NCBI GenBank assembly: GCA_016182655.1
Contig: JACPGB010000047.1
Location: forward strand, 1-48,366
DNA length: 48,366 nt
Reading direction: 5' to 3'
Source: Deltaproteobacteria bacterium
GTDB taxonomy: Bacteria; Desulfobacterota; GWC2-55-46
Part shown: positions 8,352-17,156 of the stretch, piece after piece
Layout of the letters: each line of letters opens with the position of its first letter
How positions within the stretch are numbered: the first letter of the stretch is position 1
Notes under the pieces: model-generated
What the model was told of the DNA's origin: nothing
Databases searched by the model: none
The model's input: only the letters and a program-made list of their open reading frames with translations
Program-made: the position numbers and the translations under genes

Positions 8352-8849
8352 TTATTTAGTTTTATTGAGGCTCAAGACATAGGATGCGGCGTCAGCGATC
8401 TTTTTCGGCCCGAGCTGAGACTTCCACGTGGGCATGCCCTTGGCCGTGCCGTTGGTTATCGTGTGGACTACTTCTTCTGGAGTCCCGCCGTAGAGCCATG
8501 CGTTGTCCGTGAGGTTCGGCCCTATGCCGCCTGTGGCGTCAGCGCCGTGGCACGGCATGCAGTTCTGCGCGAATATCTCCTGCCCCCTCGCAATCGCCGA
8601 AGGGTCGTGGATAATGGCAGAGAGGTCGGCGCTCGCCGCGGAGGCGTATTTTTTCGACGCCTCCTTTACTTCGTTCTCATACATCCCGGCCTGGCTCCAG
8701 CCCGTCGCCCCTTTCCAGAAGCCCGGGTACAGGACCCAGTAGGCGATTGCGAAGGCTATCGTCACGTAGAGGAGCCACATGAGCCACGCCGGTATCGGGT
8801 TGTCGTATTCTTCAATTCCGTCTATCGAGTGTCCTATCTTTTCTGGCAT
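8352..8849 (-). CDS. ccoP: cbb3 oxidase subunit III, single-haem form
   Basis: The protein is 165 residues long. It begins with the conserved CcoP segment GIEEYDNPIPAWLMWLLYVT (11-30), one membrane helix, and then a single cytochrome c domain with CMPCH (97-101) and an axial Met139 in KGMPTW. Canonical CcoP is about 300 residues and carries two haem c groups. Here the second cytochrome domain is absent, with no frameshift to explain it. Electrons would pass from one haem in this subunit to CcoO and CcoN. It sits in the normal place, between ccoQ (15 bp away) and ccoG. Confidence 0.93.
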   Translation of the reverse strand: MPEKIGHSIDGIEEYDNPIPAWLMWLLYVTIAFAIAYWVLYPGFWKGATGWSQAGMYENEVKEASKKYASAASADLSAIIHDPSAIARGQEIFAQNCMPCHGADATGGIGPNLTDNAWLYGGTPEEVVHTITNGTAKGMPTWKSQLGPKKIADAASYVLSLNKTK

Positions 8850-8864
8850 TGCAACGCCTCCGGT

Positions 8865-9011
8865 TTATTGGTCTTCGCGGAACGGTATCTCCCTGTGACT
8901 CTCGAGCCTCTCCCTGTTCTTTCTTCTGAGAGCCCAGAACGAGACCGCGCAAAAGATGATGAAGAAGTAGACGAGGACGGCGGACTTTGAAAACGCGGTA
9001 AACTCTTCCAT
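8865..9011 (-). CDS. ccoQ: cbb3 oxidase subunit CcoQ
   Basis: A 48-residue gene between ccoO and ccoP. One membrane helix (about residues 9-27) is followed by a charged tail (RRKNRERLESHREIPFREDQ), the classical CcoQ layout. CcoQ stabilises the oxidase complex. It starts 3 bp after the ccoO stop and ends 15 bp before ccoP. Confidence 0.88.
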   Translation of the reverse strand: MEEFTAFSKSAVLVYFFIIFCAVSFWALRRKNRERLESHREIPFREDQ

Positions 9012-9014
9012 CCG

Positions 9015-9620
9015 CTACCTCCTCTTTACCGCTGTCCCGAGGGACTGCAGATAAGCGATGAGCGCGTCGAGCTCGGTCTTGCCCTTAATGGCCTCCGTTG
9101 CGCCGTCTATGTCAGCGCCCGCGTACGGGACGCCGAGAGAGACCATCGCCCTCATCTTCGTCTGTATGTTCGTGCCGTCGAGCGCGGTCCTGGAGAGCCA
9201 CGGGTAACGGGGCATTACGGATTCCGGAACTATCGACCTCGGGTCCTCCATGTGCTGTATGTGCCAGGAGTCGGGGTACTTGCCTCCGACGCGGGCAAGG
9301 TCCGGGCCGGTCCTCTTCGAGCCCCACTGGTACGGGTGGTCGTACATCGATTCGGCCGGGAGCGAATACGGGCCGTAGCGTTCGGTCTCGGCCCTGAAGG
9401 GCCTTATCATCTGCGAGTGGCAGTTGTAACAGCCTTCCCTGAGATATATGTCCCTGCCTTCGAGCTCGAGAGCCGTGTACGGGCGGACCCCTTCAAGCGG
9501 GGGTATCGTGGATTTTAGAAAAAAGAGCGGCGTTATCTCGACGAGCCCGCCGACGCTTATGAGCCCGGCTATGAGTATCGCCATGAAGAAACCGTTCTTT
9601 TCGATGACCTCGTGTCTCAT
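9015..9620 (-). CDS. ccoO: cbb3 oxidase subunit II (mono-haem cytochrome c)
   Basis: At 201 residues it has the full CcoO pattern: an N-terminal membrane anchor (about 12-32), the conserved [20 protein letters not shown] segment with the haem motif CYNCH (64-68), [15 protein letters not shown], and VMPRYPWL, which provides the axial Met. It carries electrons from CcoP to the catalytic subunit. The start overlaps the end of ccoN by 4 bp. Confidence 0.97.
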   Translation of the reverse strand: MRHEVIEKNGFFMAILIAGLISVGGLVEITPLFFLKSTIPPLEGVRPYTALELEGRDIYLREGCYNCHSQMIRPFRAETERYGPYSLPAESMYDHPYQWGSKRTGPDLARVGGKYPDSWHIQHMEDPRSIVPESVMPRYPWLSRTALDGTNIQTKMRAMVSLGVPYAGADIDGATEAIKGKTELDALIAYLQSLGTAVKRR

Positions 9621-11077
9621 GCGGCCCTCCCTTCAGGAGAAAGGGCCGGGACCGTCTCTTCCGAGAGGACGGTCATGAGGACGTTGTATCCCATTACGAG
9701 CATGCCGCCGAAGTAGATGAGCCCGCCGAAGAGCCTCATCACATAGTACGGGTGCATAGCCGCGACCGATTCCGCGAATGTGTAGGTAAGCGCGCCGTCG
9801 GTGCCGACCGCCCTCCACATGAGCCCTTGCGTGATGCCCGATATCCACATGGCGACGATGTAGATGACGACGCCTATAGTCGCCATCCAGAAGTGCGTGT
9901 TGATGAGCTTCGTGCTGTACATGGCGGACTTCCCGAAGACCCTCGGAAGCATGTAGTAGACGGCGCCGATCGATATCATGGCGACCCAGCCGAGCGCGCC
10001 GCTGTGGACGTGCCCTATGCCCCAGTCCGTGTAGTGGGAGAGCGCGTTCACCGCACGGACCGCGAGCATGGGGCCTTCGAAGGTGGACATGCCGTAGAAG
10101 GAGACCGCGACTATCATGAATTTCAAGATCGGGTCGGTCCTGAGTTTTTCCCACGCGCCTTTAAGGGTCATTATGCCGTTCACCATGCCGCCCCATGAGG
10201 GGGCTATGAGCATCACGCTGAATGTCATGCCGAGCGTCTGAGTCCAGTCGGGGAGCGCCGTGTAGAGGAGATGGTGCGGGCCCGCCCAGATGTAAAGGAA
10301 TATGAGGGTCCAGAAATGGAGTATCGAGAGCCTGTAGCTGTAGATGGGTCTTCCGGCCTGCTTGGGGAGGAAGTAGTACATTATTCCGAGGAAGCCCGCG
10401 GTGAGGAAAAACCCGACGGCGTTGTGGCCGTACCACCACTGGACCATCGCGTCCTGTACGCCTGAATATACGGAGTATGACTTTGTGAGGCTTACCGGGA
10501 ACGCGAGCGAATTGAATACGTGGAGGACGGTTATGGTTATTATCATCGCCATGTAGAACCAGTTGCCCACGTAGATGTGGCTCTCTTTCCTTTTCCAGAT
10601 CGTCGCAAAGAAGTTTATGCCGTTAAGCACCCAGACGATCGCTATGAGTATGTCTATCGGCCACTCGAGCTCGGCGTACTCCTTTCCCGCGGTGATGCCG
10701 AGCGGGAGCGTCAAGGCGGCGAGCACGATTACCAGCTGCCAGCCCCAGAAGGTGATGTTCGCGAGCGTGTCGCTAAAGAGCCTTACGCGCGAGGTCCTCT
10801 GCACCGAGTACATCATCGCGGCAAAGAGGACGCACCCGCCGAATGCGAATATTACGGCGTTGGTGTGAAGGGGGCGGATCCTGCCGAACGAGAGCTCCGG
10901 CATGTCGAGGTTCATGAAGGGGAAGGCGAGCTCCGCCGCGGCGAGGACGCCGACGAGCATGCCGACTATACCCCATACCACCGCCATCACGCAGAACTTC
11001 CTTACTATCGCGTCGTTATATCCGGGCGAGTATCCTGACGGACCGGCCCCGGAGAGTACTGCCGAGTCTTGCTCCAT
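9617..11077 (-). CDS. ccoN: cbb3 oxidase catalytic subunit I
   Basis: A 486-residue haem-copper oxidase subunit that reduces oxygen to water at high affinity. His71 (RPLHTNAV) and His357 are expected ligands of the low-spin haem b. His218 ([10 protein letters not shown]) with His268/His269 ([14 protein letters not shown]) would bind CuB. His355 ([12 protein letters not shown]) would bind haem b3. The reading frame is open 28 codons further upstream, but the ATG at 11077 is preceded by AAGGAGGAG at the right distance and is chosen. It is the first gene of the oxidase operon, 151 bp after the regulator gene. Confidence 0.97.
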   Translation of the reverse strand: MEQDSAVLSGAGPSGYSPGYNDAIVRKFCVMAVVWGIVGMLVGVLAAAELAFPFMNLDMPELSFGRIRPLHTNAVIFAFGGCVLFAAMMYSVQRTSRVRLFSDTLANITFWGWQLVIVLAALTLPLGITAGKEYAELEWPIDILIAIVWVLNGINFFATIWKRKESHIYVGNWFYMAMIITITVLHVFNSLAFPVSLTKSYSVYSGVQDAMVQWWYGHNAVGFFLTAGFLGIMYYFLPKQAGRPIYSYRLSILHFWTLIFLYIWAGPHHLLYTALPDWTQTLGMTFSVMLIAPSWGGMVNGIMTLKGAWEKLRTDPILKFMIVAVSFYGMSTFEGPMLAVRAVNALSHYTDWGIGHVHSGALGWVAMISIGAVYYMLPRVFGKSAMYSTKLINTHFWMATIGVVIYIVAMWISGITQGLMWRAVGTDGALTYTFAESVAAMHPYYVMRLFGGLIYFGGMLVMGYNVLMTVLSEETVPALSPEGRAA

Positions 11078-11122
11078 ACTGCTCCTCCTTTCGTTCCTGG
11101 CTTCTGTTTTTTTATATGGAAA

Positions 11123-11140
11123 GGCCTTCGGTCGAAGGCC
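11123..11140 (-). other. Stem-loop in the ccoN leader
   Basis: GGCCTTCG (11123-11130) and CGAAGGCC (11133-11140) make a perfect 8-bp stem with a 2-base centre (probably a 6-bp stem with a tetraloop in RNA). It lies 46 bp before the ccoN ATG in the presumed 5' untranslated region. There is no proper T-run after it, so mRNA stabilisation or a weak attenuator are more likely than a true terminator. Confidence 0.5.
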
Positions 11141-11200
11141 CCTTAAGTGCGGGCGGAGCATAGGAAATAATAACGGCGATAATATAGTGTAAAAAGGCCT

Positions 11201-11217
11201 TTTTAGTCCTGATATAT
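11201..11217 (-). promoter_or_regulatory. Probable Rrf2 operator upstream of ccoN
   Basis: On the minus strand the site reads ATATATCAGGACTAAAA. The same sequence with one change (ATAAATCAGGACTAAAA) lies in the promoter of the neighbouring rrf2-family gene. A TATATT -10-like box follows about 25 bases downstream. Sites with a GGACTAAA core resemble binding motifs of Fe-S Rrf2 regulators (IscR/NsrR type). The match between two independent promoters is seen in the sequence; the identity of the binding protein is inferred. Confidence 0.6.
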
Positions 11218-11228
11218 GCCAAAAAAAA

Positions 11229-11678
11229 TCAGCGCGCCTGCGCGAGCTTTCTTGAATTCCTCTTCTGGATCGCCTCCGCGTCCCTCACAAGGTCCTGCAT
11301 GGTCTTGCCCTCGAGCACCTCGAAGAGTTTTTTCTGCGCCTCTCTCCATACCGGGTGGACCGGGCAACCCTCGTCCTTCGGGCACTCGCCCTTTTTTATC
11401 AGGCAGACATTCAGATGGATGGGCCCCTCTACCGCCTCTATCGTCTCCCGGAGCGTAATGGAGCCTGCGGGCCTTGCGAGAAAGAACCCGCCCTTTGCGC
11501 CGCGCCTCGATTTAACGATGCCCGCCCGCGTAAGACTCTGCATTATCTTGGAGAGATAGCTTTTGGGGACGTCCTGGGCCTCGGATATCTCGTGTATGAG
11601 CGAGACCCTGTCCTCGTGCGCGGCGAGGTGCAGGACCGCCCTTACGGCGTACTCCCCGTCCCTTGTGAGTTGAAGCAT
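11229..11678 (-). CDS. Rrf2-family iron-sulfur transcription regulator
   Basis: The 149-residue protein has the Rrf2 winged helix ([16 protein letters not shown] at the start, then [21 protein letters not shown] as the recognition region) and three cysteines (Cys92, Cys99, Cys105). These are spaced as in the Fe-S ligand sets of IscR and NsrR. It probably senses nitric oxide, oxygen or Fe-S status through a cluster. The gene is divided from ccoN by 151 bp and read in the same direction. Shared operator-like sites suggest it represses or activates the oxidase operon and itself. The exact subtype (NsrR, IscR, RirA-like) cannot be told from sequence alone. Confidence 0.9.
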   Translation of the reverse strand: MLQLTRDGEYAVRAVLHLAAHEDRVSLIHEISEAQDVPKSYLSKIMQSLTRAGIVKSRRGAKGGFFLARPAGSITLRETIEAVEGPIHLNVCLIKKGECPKDEGCPVHPVWREAQKKLFEVLEGKTMQDLVRDAEAIQKRNSRKLAQAR

Positions 11679-11707
11679 TGCGGATTCCTTAAAGGATATT
11701 TAAGATG

Positions 11708-11737
11708 ATTTTAGTCCTGATTTATCGTTTTTGTCAA
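11708..11737 (-). promoter_or_regulatory. Promoter of the rrf2-family gene with overlapping operator
   Basis: On the minus strand TTGACA (11737-11732) is followed after 18 bp by TAAAAT (about 11713-11708), a good sigma70 promoter. The 17-bp site ATAAATCAGGACTAAAA (about 11725-11709) covers the spacer and the -10 box, a layout expected for autorepression. The start codon of the regulator lies about 30 bp further on. Confidence 0.6.
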
Positions 11738-11792
11738 GGGGAAAGTCCCGGAAATCTTTCGTCCCCTGATAATCCGTTTTAAATACAGCGCC

Positions 11793-12809
11793 TTACGGCG
11801 CAGTCTGTTTGGCTTTCAGGAACTCCCTGACTGCGCCGACGCTCTCTTCCGGCTTCTCGGCGAACATCGAGTGGCCGCTGCCCTCTATAACCTTTACAGC
11901 CGCGTTCGGGAAAAACCGCGCCTGCTTCTTTTGATGTTCCTCGCCGATGAGCGTGTTGCACGAGCTCGCGAGGAACAGCACCGGCCCCTTGAACCTGTCG
12001 ACCCCCTCTGCGAGGTCTATCTCTATCTCCCCGTCTTTAAGCGCGGCAAGGAGTATCTCGTTCATGGCAGTCGAGCCCGGCCTCCAGTGGAGAGCGCCTG
12101 CCTCCGGGACCACGCCCCCGCAATAATATTCCGTATTCACATACGGGACTATCCTGCCCATGAACCAATCGGAGGCGGCGTCCTCCCCGCCCCCTCTGAC
12201 GTGAAACGACTGAAACCATGCCTTCGACGCCCTCCAGAGGAACGACGGCTCCCAGCGCGGGCCGAATCGCAGATGGGCGTCCTTTGCAAGCTCTGTCGTC
12301 AGGAACCCCGGCTCCGCGAGGACCGCGGCCTCGACCTTCTCCGGATGAGCGCCTATATAGCCCGATGCGAGCATACCGCCCCAGGAGTGCCCCGCGAGAA
12401 AGACCTTTCTCCCCCCGGAGAAGCGGTCGACGATCCCGTCGAGGTCTTTTAACGTTGATTCAAGCGTAAGGCTCATGAGGCCGCCCCTCGGCGAGAGCCC
12501 AGTGCCGCGCTGGTCGTAGAAGACGACAAAGTACTCGTCGGAAAGGGCCTTAAGAGAGAGCAGGCCCCGGTAGTCCCAGCCCGGCCCGCCGTGGATGACG
12601 ATAAGCGTCGGGTTCTTCGGGTCCCCGAACTGCTCTGAATGGAAGACCGCCCCGTTTATCTCTATGCGGGGGATCGACGGGTCGTCGGCGACTGTCGCCG
12701 GGACGGTATAGTCTCCCTTGGCGACGATATAGAGCGTTGGAAAGAGTACCGCAATGGCTACGATAAAACCGGCTATTATCCTGACTATCAACAAAGGAAG
12801 CTTATTCAT
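11793..12809 (-). CDS. Membrane-anchored or exported alpha/beta hydrolase
   Basis: The 338-residue protein begins with a hydrophobic helix (about residues 5-28, signal or anchor) and then an alpha/beta-hydrolase fold of the proline iminopeptidase/epoxide hydrolase type. HGGPG (73-77) forms the oxyanion hole, Ser142 in GHSWGG is the nucleophile and His313 in GSGHSMF the catalytic histidine. At the usual place of the acidic triad member the sequence is SSCNTLIG, so Asn285 stands where Asp is normal; another acid might substitute. The substrate is unknown. It is encoded alone, 92 bp downstream of rluE and 114 bp upstream of the regulator gene. Confidence 0.8.
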   Translation of the reverse strand: MNKLPLLIVRIIAGFIVAIAVLFPTLYIVAKGDYTVPATVADDPSIPRIEINGAVFHSEQFGDPKNPTLIVIHGGPGWDYRGLLSLKALSDEYFVVFYDQRGTGLSPRGGLMSLTLESTLKDLDGIVDRFSGGRKVFLAGHSWGGMLASGYIGAHPEKVEAAVLAEPGFLTTELAKDAHLRFGPRWEPSFLWRASKAWFQSFHVRGGGEDAASDWFMGRIVPYVNTEYYCGGVVPEAGALHWRPGSTAMNEILLAALKDGEIEIDLAEGVDRFKGPVLFLASSCNTLIGEEHQKKQARFFPNAAVKVIEGSGHSMFAEKPEESVGAVREFLKAKQTAP

Positions 12810-12901
12810 TTTTTTCTCCGCGACTTTGTCCGGGGAAGAGTACCACAGCGCGCCGGATTATTCCATCCCGCGGAGAAACGCCTCAGACTTTCCCTTGCCG
12901 A

Positions 12902-13507
12902 TCATCGGAGCGCGAAGGCGCTCGCCTCTCTCCACTCTCCGGGCTTGAGAGCGCCGAGCTCCCATGGCCCCACGCTTACGCGTATGAGCCTTAAGGTCGG
13001 GAGCCCCACTGCCGCGGTCATCCTCCGCACCTGACGGTTCCTGCCTTCGGTTATCGTCATCTCCACCCATGCCGCAGGCACGGACTTTCTGAACCGTATC
13101 GGAGGCACGCGGGGCCAGATAAAATCCGGTTCTTCAATAAGCCTTGCGCGCGCGGGCTTCGTCATGCCGTCGTTCAAGAGGACTCCCTTTCTCAATCTTT
13201 CAAGCGAGTCTTCATCGGGAGTCCCTTCGACCTGCACAAGATATGTCTTTGGGAGCTTGCCCTCGGGGTCCGTTATGATGTGCTGGAGGCGGCCGCTGTT
13301 CGTGAGCACCACGAGCCCTTCGCTGTCGAAGTCGAGGCGGCCCGCCGCGTACACGTACTTATGCGGGATGTAGTCGGCGAGGGTCGCGCGCCCTTCTTTA
13401 TCCGTAAACTGCGAAAGCACGCGGAAGGGCTTGTTCAAGATGATGACAAGCTCGCGCGCGGATCCCTTTCCGGTTTTCGCGTCTCTGTATCCGGCCTTAC
13501 TTTTCAT
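12902..13507 (-). CDS. rluE: 23S rRNA pseudouridine synthase (RluE family)
   Basis: The 201-residue protein matches RluE almost along its whole length. It has [20 protein letters not shown] at the start, the catalytic Asp in [35 protein letters not shown], and [23 protein letters not shown] near the end. RluE modifies one uridine in domain V of 23S rRNA (U2457 in E. coli). As in RluE, there is no S4 domain. Its start overlaps the end of the cyclase gene by 11 bp, so it is the last gene of that operon, without obvious functional link. Confidence 0.9.
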   Translation of the reverse strand: MKSKAGYRDAKTGKGSARELVIILNKPFRVLSQFTDKEGRATLADYIPHKYVYAAGRLDFDSEGLVVLTNSGRLQHIITDPEGKLPKTYLVQVEGTPDEDSLERLRKGVLLNDGMTKPARARLIEEPDFIWPRVPPIRFRKSVPAAWVEMTITEGRNRQVRRMTAAVGLPTLRLIRVSVGPWELGALKPGEWREASAFALR

Positions 13508-15413
13508 GAAAAACCGTTGTCCCGTCCCACCCGGCAGGCGGCGGGTTTTCGATCAGCTCCCTCGACCTCTCCTCGTATATGGCGTAGAGCGCGCAAGCGG
13601 GGTTTTTCTCACTCAATGCGCGGAACATCTTCCTTGCAGGGTCCCATCGCCTCTCGCGGTACAACTTAAGCCCCTCATGATAACTCACTATCTCTTTTAT
13701 GACAGCGTCTTCCACGTCCCCGGCCTCCCCGACGGGCTCATAGATCCCGACCGGCTCGCTCTTGCCCTTTACCCTCACCGTGTCGAGCTCCCTGTAAACG
13801 AAACCGGGGGCGAGCGCGCGTGTCGAGGCGCTCACGATTATCTCTACCCCGTATTTTTTGGATAACCCTTCGAGGCGTGAGGCGAGGTTCACGCCGTCTC
13901 CGATGACCGTATAGTTAAGGCGCGTTGTCGACCCCATGTTCCCGGCTACGACCGTCGCCGTGTTCACGCCGACCCCGAGCGAGAGCCTCGGGAGCCCCTT
14001 TGCCTCGAACTCGGTATTAAGCTCAATGAGCGCCTGCCTCATCCCGAGCGCCGTCCTGACGGAGCGCGCCGCGTCGTCTTCGTTCTTAAGCGGCGCGCCA
14101 AAGAGGGCCATGACCGCGTCCCCGATGTATTTGTCCACGACACCGCCGTTCGCCTCTATAACAGAGCTTATGCGCGTGAAGTAGTAGTTCAGGAACGAGA
14201 GTATCTCCTGCGGGGTGTGCCTCTCGCACAAGGTGGTGAAGCCCCGGAGGTCCGAAAAGAGTATCGTGACCTCCCTTTCCTCTCCGCCGAGCTCGATCTC
14301 CTTTTTAAGCAGCTCCTCTGCGATTGCGGATGAGACGACCTTTCCCAGAAGGGAGCGGACGCGGTCACGCTCGATGAGCCCCTTGAGCATGTGGTTAAAT
14401 GAGCCCGCGAGCTTGCCTATCTCGTCCTCCTGCTCGACCTTTACGGGCTCCGAGTAATTCCCCTCGTAAATCCTCTTTACGCCCGAGGCCAGGTCGCGTA
14501 CCGGCCTTGTGACGGTCCTCGCCATGAGGACGCCGCCAGCGACGGAGAGCGCGAGCCCGAGCGCGAATAGAAGGATGAGCGCGGACTTAAGCCTTTTATA
14601 CGGCGAGAGCGCCTCATCGAGCGACCTCTGGAGGAGCGTCGTGACCTTATCCTTGCCATGTGAGATCGGCACGGCAAAGGAGACGAATTTATCTCCGCCG
14701 AGGACCATCTCCATCTGAGGCGGGGCGTCTGCGCGGAACGCGGCCTTGAGCGCCTCCCTCCCGAAAAAAGGCAGGGTAGAGGCTATGACGGAGGTCCCGT
14801 CTTGAGAATCTCTCAGAAGCGACACTTGAGTCTGGGTCAGGGATTTAAGCTCCTGCACGAACCTGTCGTCTATGAGGAACCCTATGCATATCCACGCATC
14901 CGGCATGGGCACGAGGAGCGGGACGACCACCATCTGATAGGGTTTGCCGTCGATGAAGACGACCGACGCGGCCTCCCCGAACTCGCTGTCTTCAGCCGAG
15001 GAGACGAGGTCTTTAAGGCCAAACTCTCCGCCTGTCTTTTCAGGGTGGAGCGTGTCCGCTACGACCTTCCCGTCCATCGAGACGAGCGTCATCACGTCCG
15101 CCCTTATCCTCATCCTGTGGTTATCGAGCGCCGAGAGTATGGTCGAGCGGTCGCGGGTGGCGTAGGCCTCCTTGAAGGCGAAGTCGCCGGATAAGAGCCG
15201 CGCGGCCTCGAGGAGCCTCGCTTCGCGCTCCGTCATGATCCTGCCGAAGACCCCGGCGGTGATCTTTAAGGCATCGTCGATTTGAAAACGGGCGCTTTTT
15301 ATCGAGGCGGTGTTTACGGAGATGAATACTGCGGCCTGGACGAGGACGAGGAGCCCCAGGAAAAAGACGAGTATCCTTGTGCGGAAGCTTTTGAAGCGAA
15401 AAGGAGAGGCCAC
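13497..15413 (-). CDS. Membrane class III adenylate/guanylate cyclase with Cache-like sensor and HAMP
   Basis: The 638-residue protein has a first membrane helix (about 13-34), an extracytoplasmic sensor region of about 240 residues that looks Cache-like, a second helix (about 277-298) and a HAMP domain (about 300-352). A class III cyclase domain follows. The metal-binding aspartates are Asp388 (FSDLRGFT) and Asp432 ([13 protein letters not shown]). Lys428 and the Thr in [17 protein letters not shown] favour ATP as substrate. A tail of about 80 residues resembles the helical repeat seen after many such cyclases. The start is GTG, abutting the TAG of the cupredoxin gene; coupling is likely. 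It probably makes cAMP in response to a periplasmic signal. Confidence 0.92.
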   Translation of the reverse strand: MASPFRFKSFRTRILVFFLGLLVLVQAAVFISVNTASIKSARFQIDDALKITAGVFGRIMTEREARLLEAARLLSGDFAFKEAYATRDRSTILSALDNHRMRIRADVMTLVSMDGKVVADTLHPEKTGGEFGLKDLVSSAEDSEFGEAASVVFIDGKPYQMVVVPLLVPMPDAWICIGFLIDDRFVQELKSLTQTQVSLLRDSQDGTSVIASTLPFFGREALKAAFRADAPPQMEMVLGGDKFVSFAVPISHGKDKVTTLLQRSLDEALSPYKRLKSALILLFALGLALSVAGGVLMARTVTRPVRDLASGVKRIYEGNYSEPVKVEQEDEIGKLAGSFNHMLKGLIERDRVRSLLGKVVSSAIAEELLKKEIELGGEEREVTILFSDLRGFTTLCERHTPQEILSFLNYYFTRISSVIEANGGVVDKYIGDAVMALFGAPLKNEDDAARSVRTALGMRQALIELNTEFEAKGLPRLSLGVGVNTATVVAGNMGSTTRLNYTVIGDGVNLASRLEGLSKKYGVEIIVSASTRALAPGFVYRELDTVRVKGKSEPVGIYEPVGEAGDVEDAVIKEIVSYHEGLKLYRERRWDPARKMFRALSEKNPACALYAIYEERSRELIENPPPAGWDGTTVFHEK

Positions 15414-16070
15414 CTACCTGTATCCGTTGCCGGAGGCGGCAGGCGCCCTCCAGGCCTTCCAGACGTTCTGGAGCGCGACCTGAAAATCCGCCTTCGAGGC
15501 CCCCTCATCCGCGACCTTGACCCTTAAAGGGGCCGGTTTTGAGGAGGATTTCAACCTCGGGTGCCAGACACTCACGTCGTACTCTCCCGCAGGGATGTTC
15601 TCGATCCTCCCCCTGCCGGCGTCTGATGCCGTCGAAAAGTGCGGGGTCTCCGATACGAAGACATACGCCGACATCCAGTCGTGTATGTTGCAGCCGAGGA
15701 CTACGACCCCGGGCTTGTCGAATACGACGGGGTTCGCGGGGGTCCCCGTGTAAAGCGGTATCTCGAACCTCTTGGCCTCGGAGAACGAATAGACGTGGTG
15801 GCGGAGCTTGTCGTGGTTCGGGAAACTCACCATTGTCCCCTTCTCGATCGGGGTCACATAGCCCACGAACTCCTTGTCTATCTGGTCTATCATAGCCTTC
15901 CCGGGGGCAGGTGAGGGCGCGCCGTCCCTTGGGACCGCGTAGACGACCGCGTCGGCGACGGGCTTGCCCTTGCCGTCGTTGACGGAGAACTCTATCGACC
16001 CGGCAAAGGCCGGGCAGGAGTGCGCCGCCACAAAAGCGGCAAAGAGTATTATGCCGGTTTTCTTGAGCAT
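15414..16070 (-). CDS. Periplasmic cupredoxin-like protein
   Basis: A signal peptide (about 1-23, ending SCPAFA) leads into a 195-residue periplasmic protein. A plastocyanin/azurin-like domain shows a possible type-1 copper site: His91 or His92 (RHHVYSF), Cys127, His130 and Met133 (GCNIHDWMSAYVF). The C-terminal part (IENIPAGEYDVSVWHPRL) resembles carboxypeptidase-regulatory-like beta-sandwiches. Such proteins are often labelled methylamine utilisation protein, though nothing here points to methylamine. It sits between an outer-membrane protein gene (9 bp) and the cyclase gene (0 bp). A role in redox or copper sensing for the cyclase is an inference from context. Confidence 0.8.
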   Translation of the reverse strand: MLKKTGIILFAAFVAAHSCPAFAGSIEFSVNDGKGKPVADAVVYAVPRDGAPSPAPGKAMIDQIDKEFVGYVTPIEKGTMVSFPNHDKLRHHVYSFSEAKRFEIPLYTGTPANPVVFDKPGVVVLGCNIHDWMSAYVFVSETPHFSTASDAGRGRIENIPAGEYDVSVWHPRLKSSSKPAPLRVKVADEGASKADFQVALQNVWKAWRAPAASGNGYR

Positions 16071-16079
16071 GGCTGATGT

Positions 16080-17066
16080 TTAGTAGCTGTACATGAAGAG
16101 GGCGCGAACGACCGAGCTTGAATAGCTCAGGTCGTCGGCCTCCCCCTCGTTCATCTCGTATCCGAGGCTGATCGACCCGTGGCCCTTAAAGAGCGAATAG
16201 CTCGCGTCCATGCTGAATGTGTTTATCGCCCCGGAGACCTTGTAGGTGCAGAAGTTCTCACTGTAGGCGTCGTCGACGATCATCGCGGATATATCCGCCC
16301 TTTGGAGCGCCTCGACGAAGTTCGTCGGCGTACACGACGAGTCGAATTCGCCTGACCTGTAGGCGTATCCCCCTGTCAACAGGACCCGCTCGGTAAGCGA
16401 GTACGAGGCCTCGATCGAGACCGTCTGGCTCTCCTGGTCGAAGACGTCGGAGGCGAGCCCCGGGATAGTATCCCCGTCCTCGCCATCCCTCGATTCATAC
16501 ATATAACCTACCCTGCCGTCGAGCCTTTCGGTGAGCCTCTTGCCGAATTGCACGCCGGCGCCAAAGAGGAAGCTGTCTCGCGCGGCGTCGTCCACGTCAA
16601 GGTATGCCGCGTACATGTTCGGCTTGACCCATGCCGCGTCAGCGCCGAACGCGAGCTTGTGTCTCATTGAGAGGCTTAAGCCCGCCTTACGATAATCGAG
16701 TTGTTCGAATTCTCCGAAGAGCCCATAGTCCAGGTCGAACGCAAGCCTTAAGCGAGCGGAGTCGGCGAGCTGGTTGTACCTTCCGAGAGTCAACCCGAGA
16801 AAGTATTCGGAGTCCTCCCTTTCGTCATCGGCAAAGGACGAGCGGTTGAGGTTTTTGTGGACCCTCGCGCCGGTCTCGGCGTCCGCTATCCACTCTACCC
16901 ATTCGGCTGACGCGGAGGTCGAAAAGAGGATGGTAGCTGAAAAAGTAATTGCGGCCAAAGATGCAAAGAGGGTCTTTTTACCGGAGAAATGGCGTGGTAT
17001 CAGAGAAAACAATAGCGCGGTCTTACGCGCCATGGTCTTGAGGCCTTTGAGTTCCGCTTCCTTCAT
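16080..17066 (-). CDS. Outer-membrane beta-barrel protein
   Basis: The protein has a long n-region, a hydrophobic signal core ending in STSASA before EWVEW, then alternating beta-strand sequence ending in VRALFMYSY with a terminal aromatic residue, as in outer-membrane barrels. It is not a member I can name. The frame is open up to a TTG at 17111, but that codon lies between the -35 and -10 of the likely promoter. ATG at 17066 (328 residues) is chosen; ATG at 17030 is also possible. It is first in the operon with the cupredoxin, cyclase and rluE genes. It could let ligand into the periplasm or be a surface partner of the sensor. Confidence 0.75.
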   Translation of the reverse strand: MKEAELKGLKTMARKTALLFSLIPRHFSGKKTLFASLAAITFSATILFSTSASAEWVEWIADAETGARVHKNLNRSSFADDEREDSEYFLGLTLGRYNQLADSARLRLAFDLDYGLFGEFEQLDYRKAGLSLSMRHKLAFGADAAWVKPNMYAAYLDVDDAARDSFLFGAGVQFGKRLTERLDGRVGYMYESRDGEDGDTIPGLASDVFDQESQTVSIEASYSLTERVLLTGGYAYRSGEFDSSCTPTNFVEALQRADISAMIVDDAYSENFCTYKVSGAINTFSMDASYSLFKGHGSISLGYEMNEGEADDLSYSSSVVRALFMYSY

Positions 17067-17101
17067 ATCAACATCCGTCTTAGCCTGGAATAGACGGCTA
17101 A

Positions 17102-17130
17102 ATAATGACAAAACCCGTTTTTTTTGTCAA
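17102..17130 (-). promoter_or_regulatory. Promoter of the barrel-cupredoxin-cyclase operon
   Basis: TTGACA (17130-17125, minus strand) and CATTAT (17107-17102) are separated by 17 bp. The predicted start point is about 28 bases before the ATG at 17066. The perfect -35 and correct spacing support a sigma70 promoter. Confidence 0.6.
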
Positions 17131-17156
17131 CGGTAATGTAGAGGCCCGCATGGGTC

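Noticed and set aside
17066-17111. TTG at 17111 as the start of the outer-membrane barrel gene
   Set aside because: It falls between the -35 and -10 of the best promoter, so it would not be transcribed; the ATG at 17066 or 17030 is more likely.
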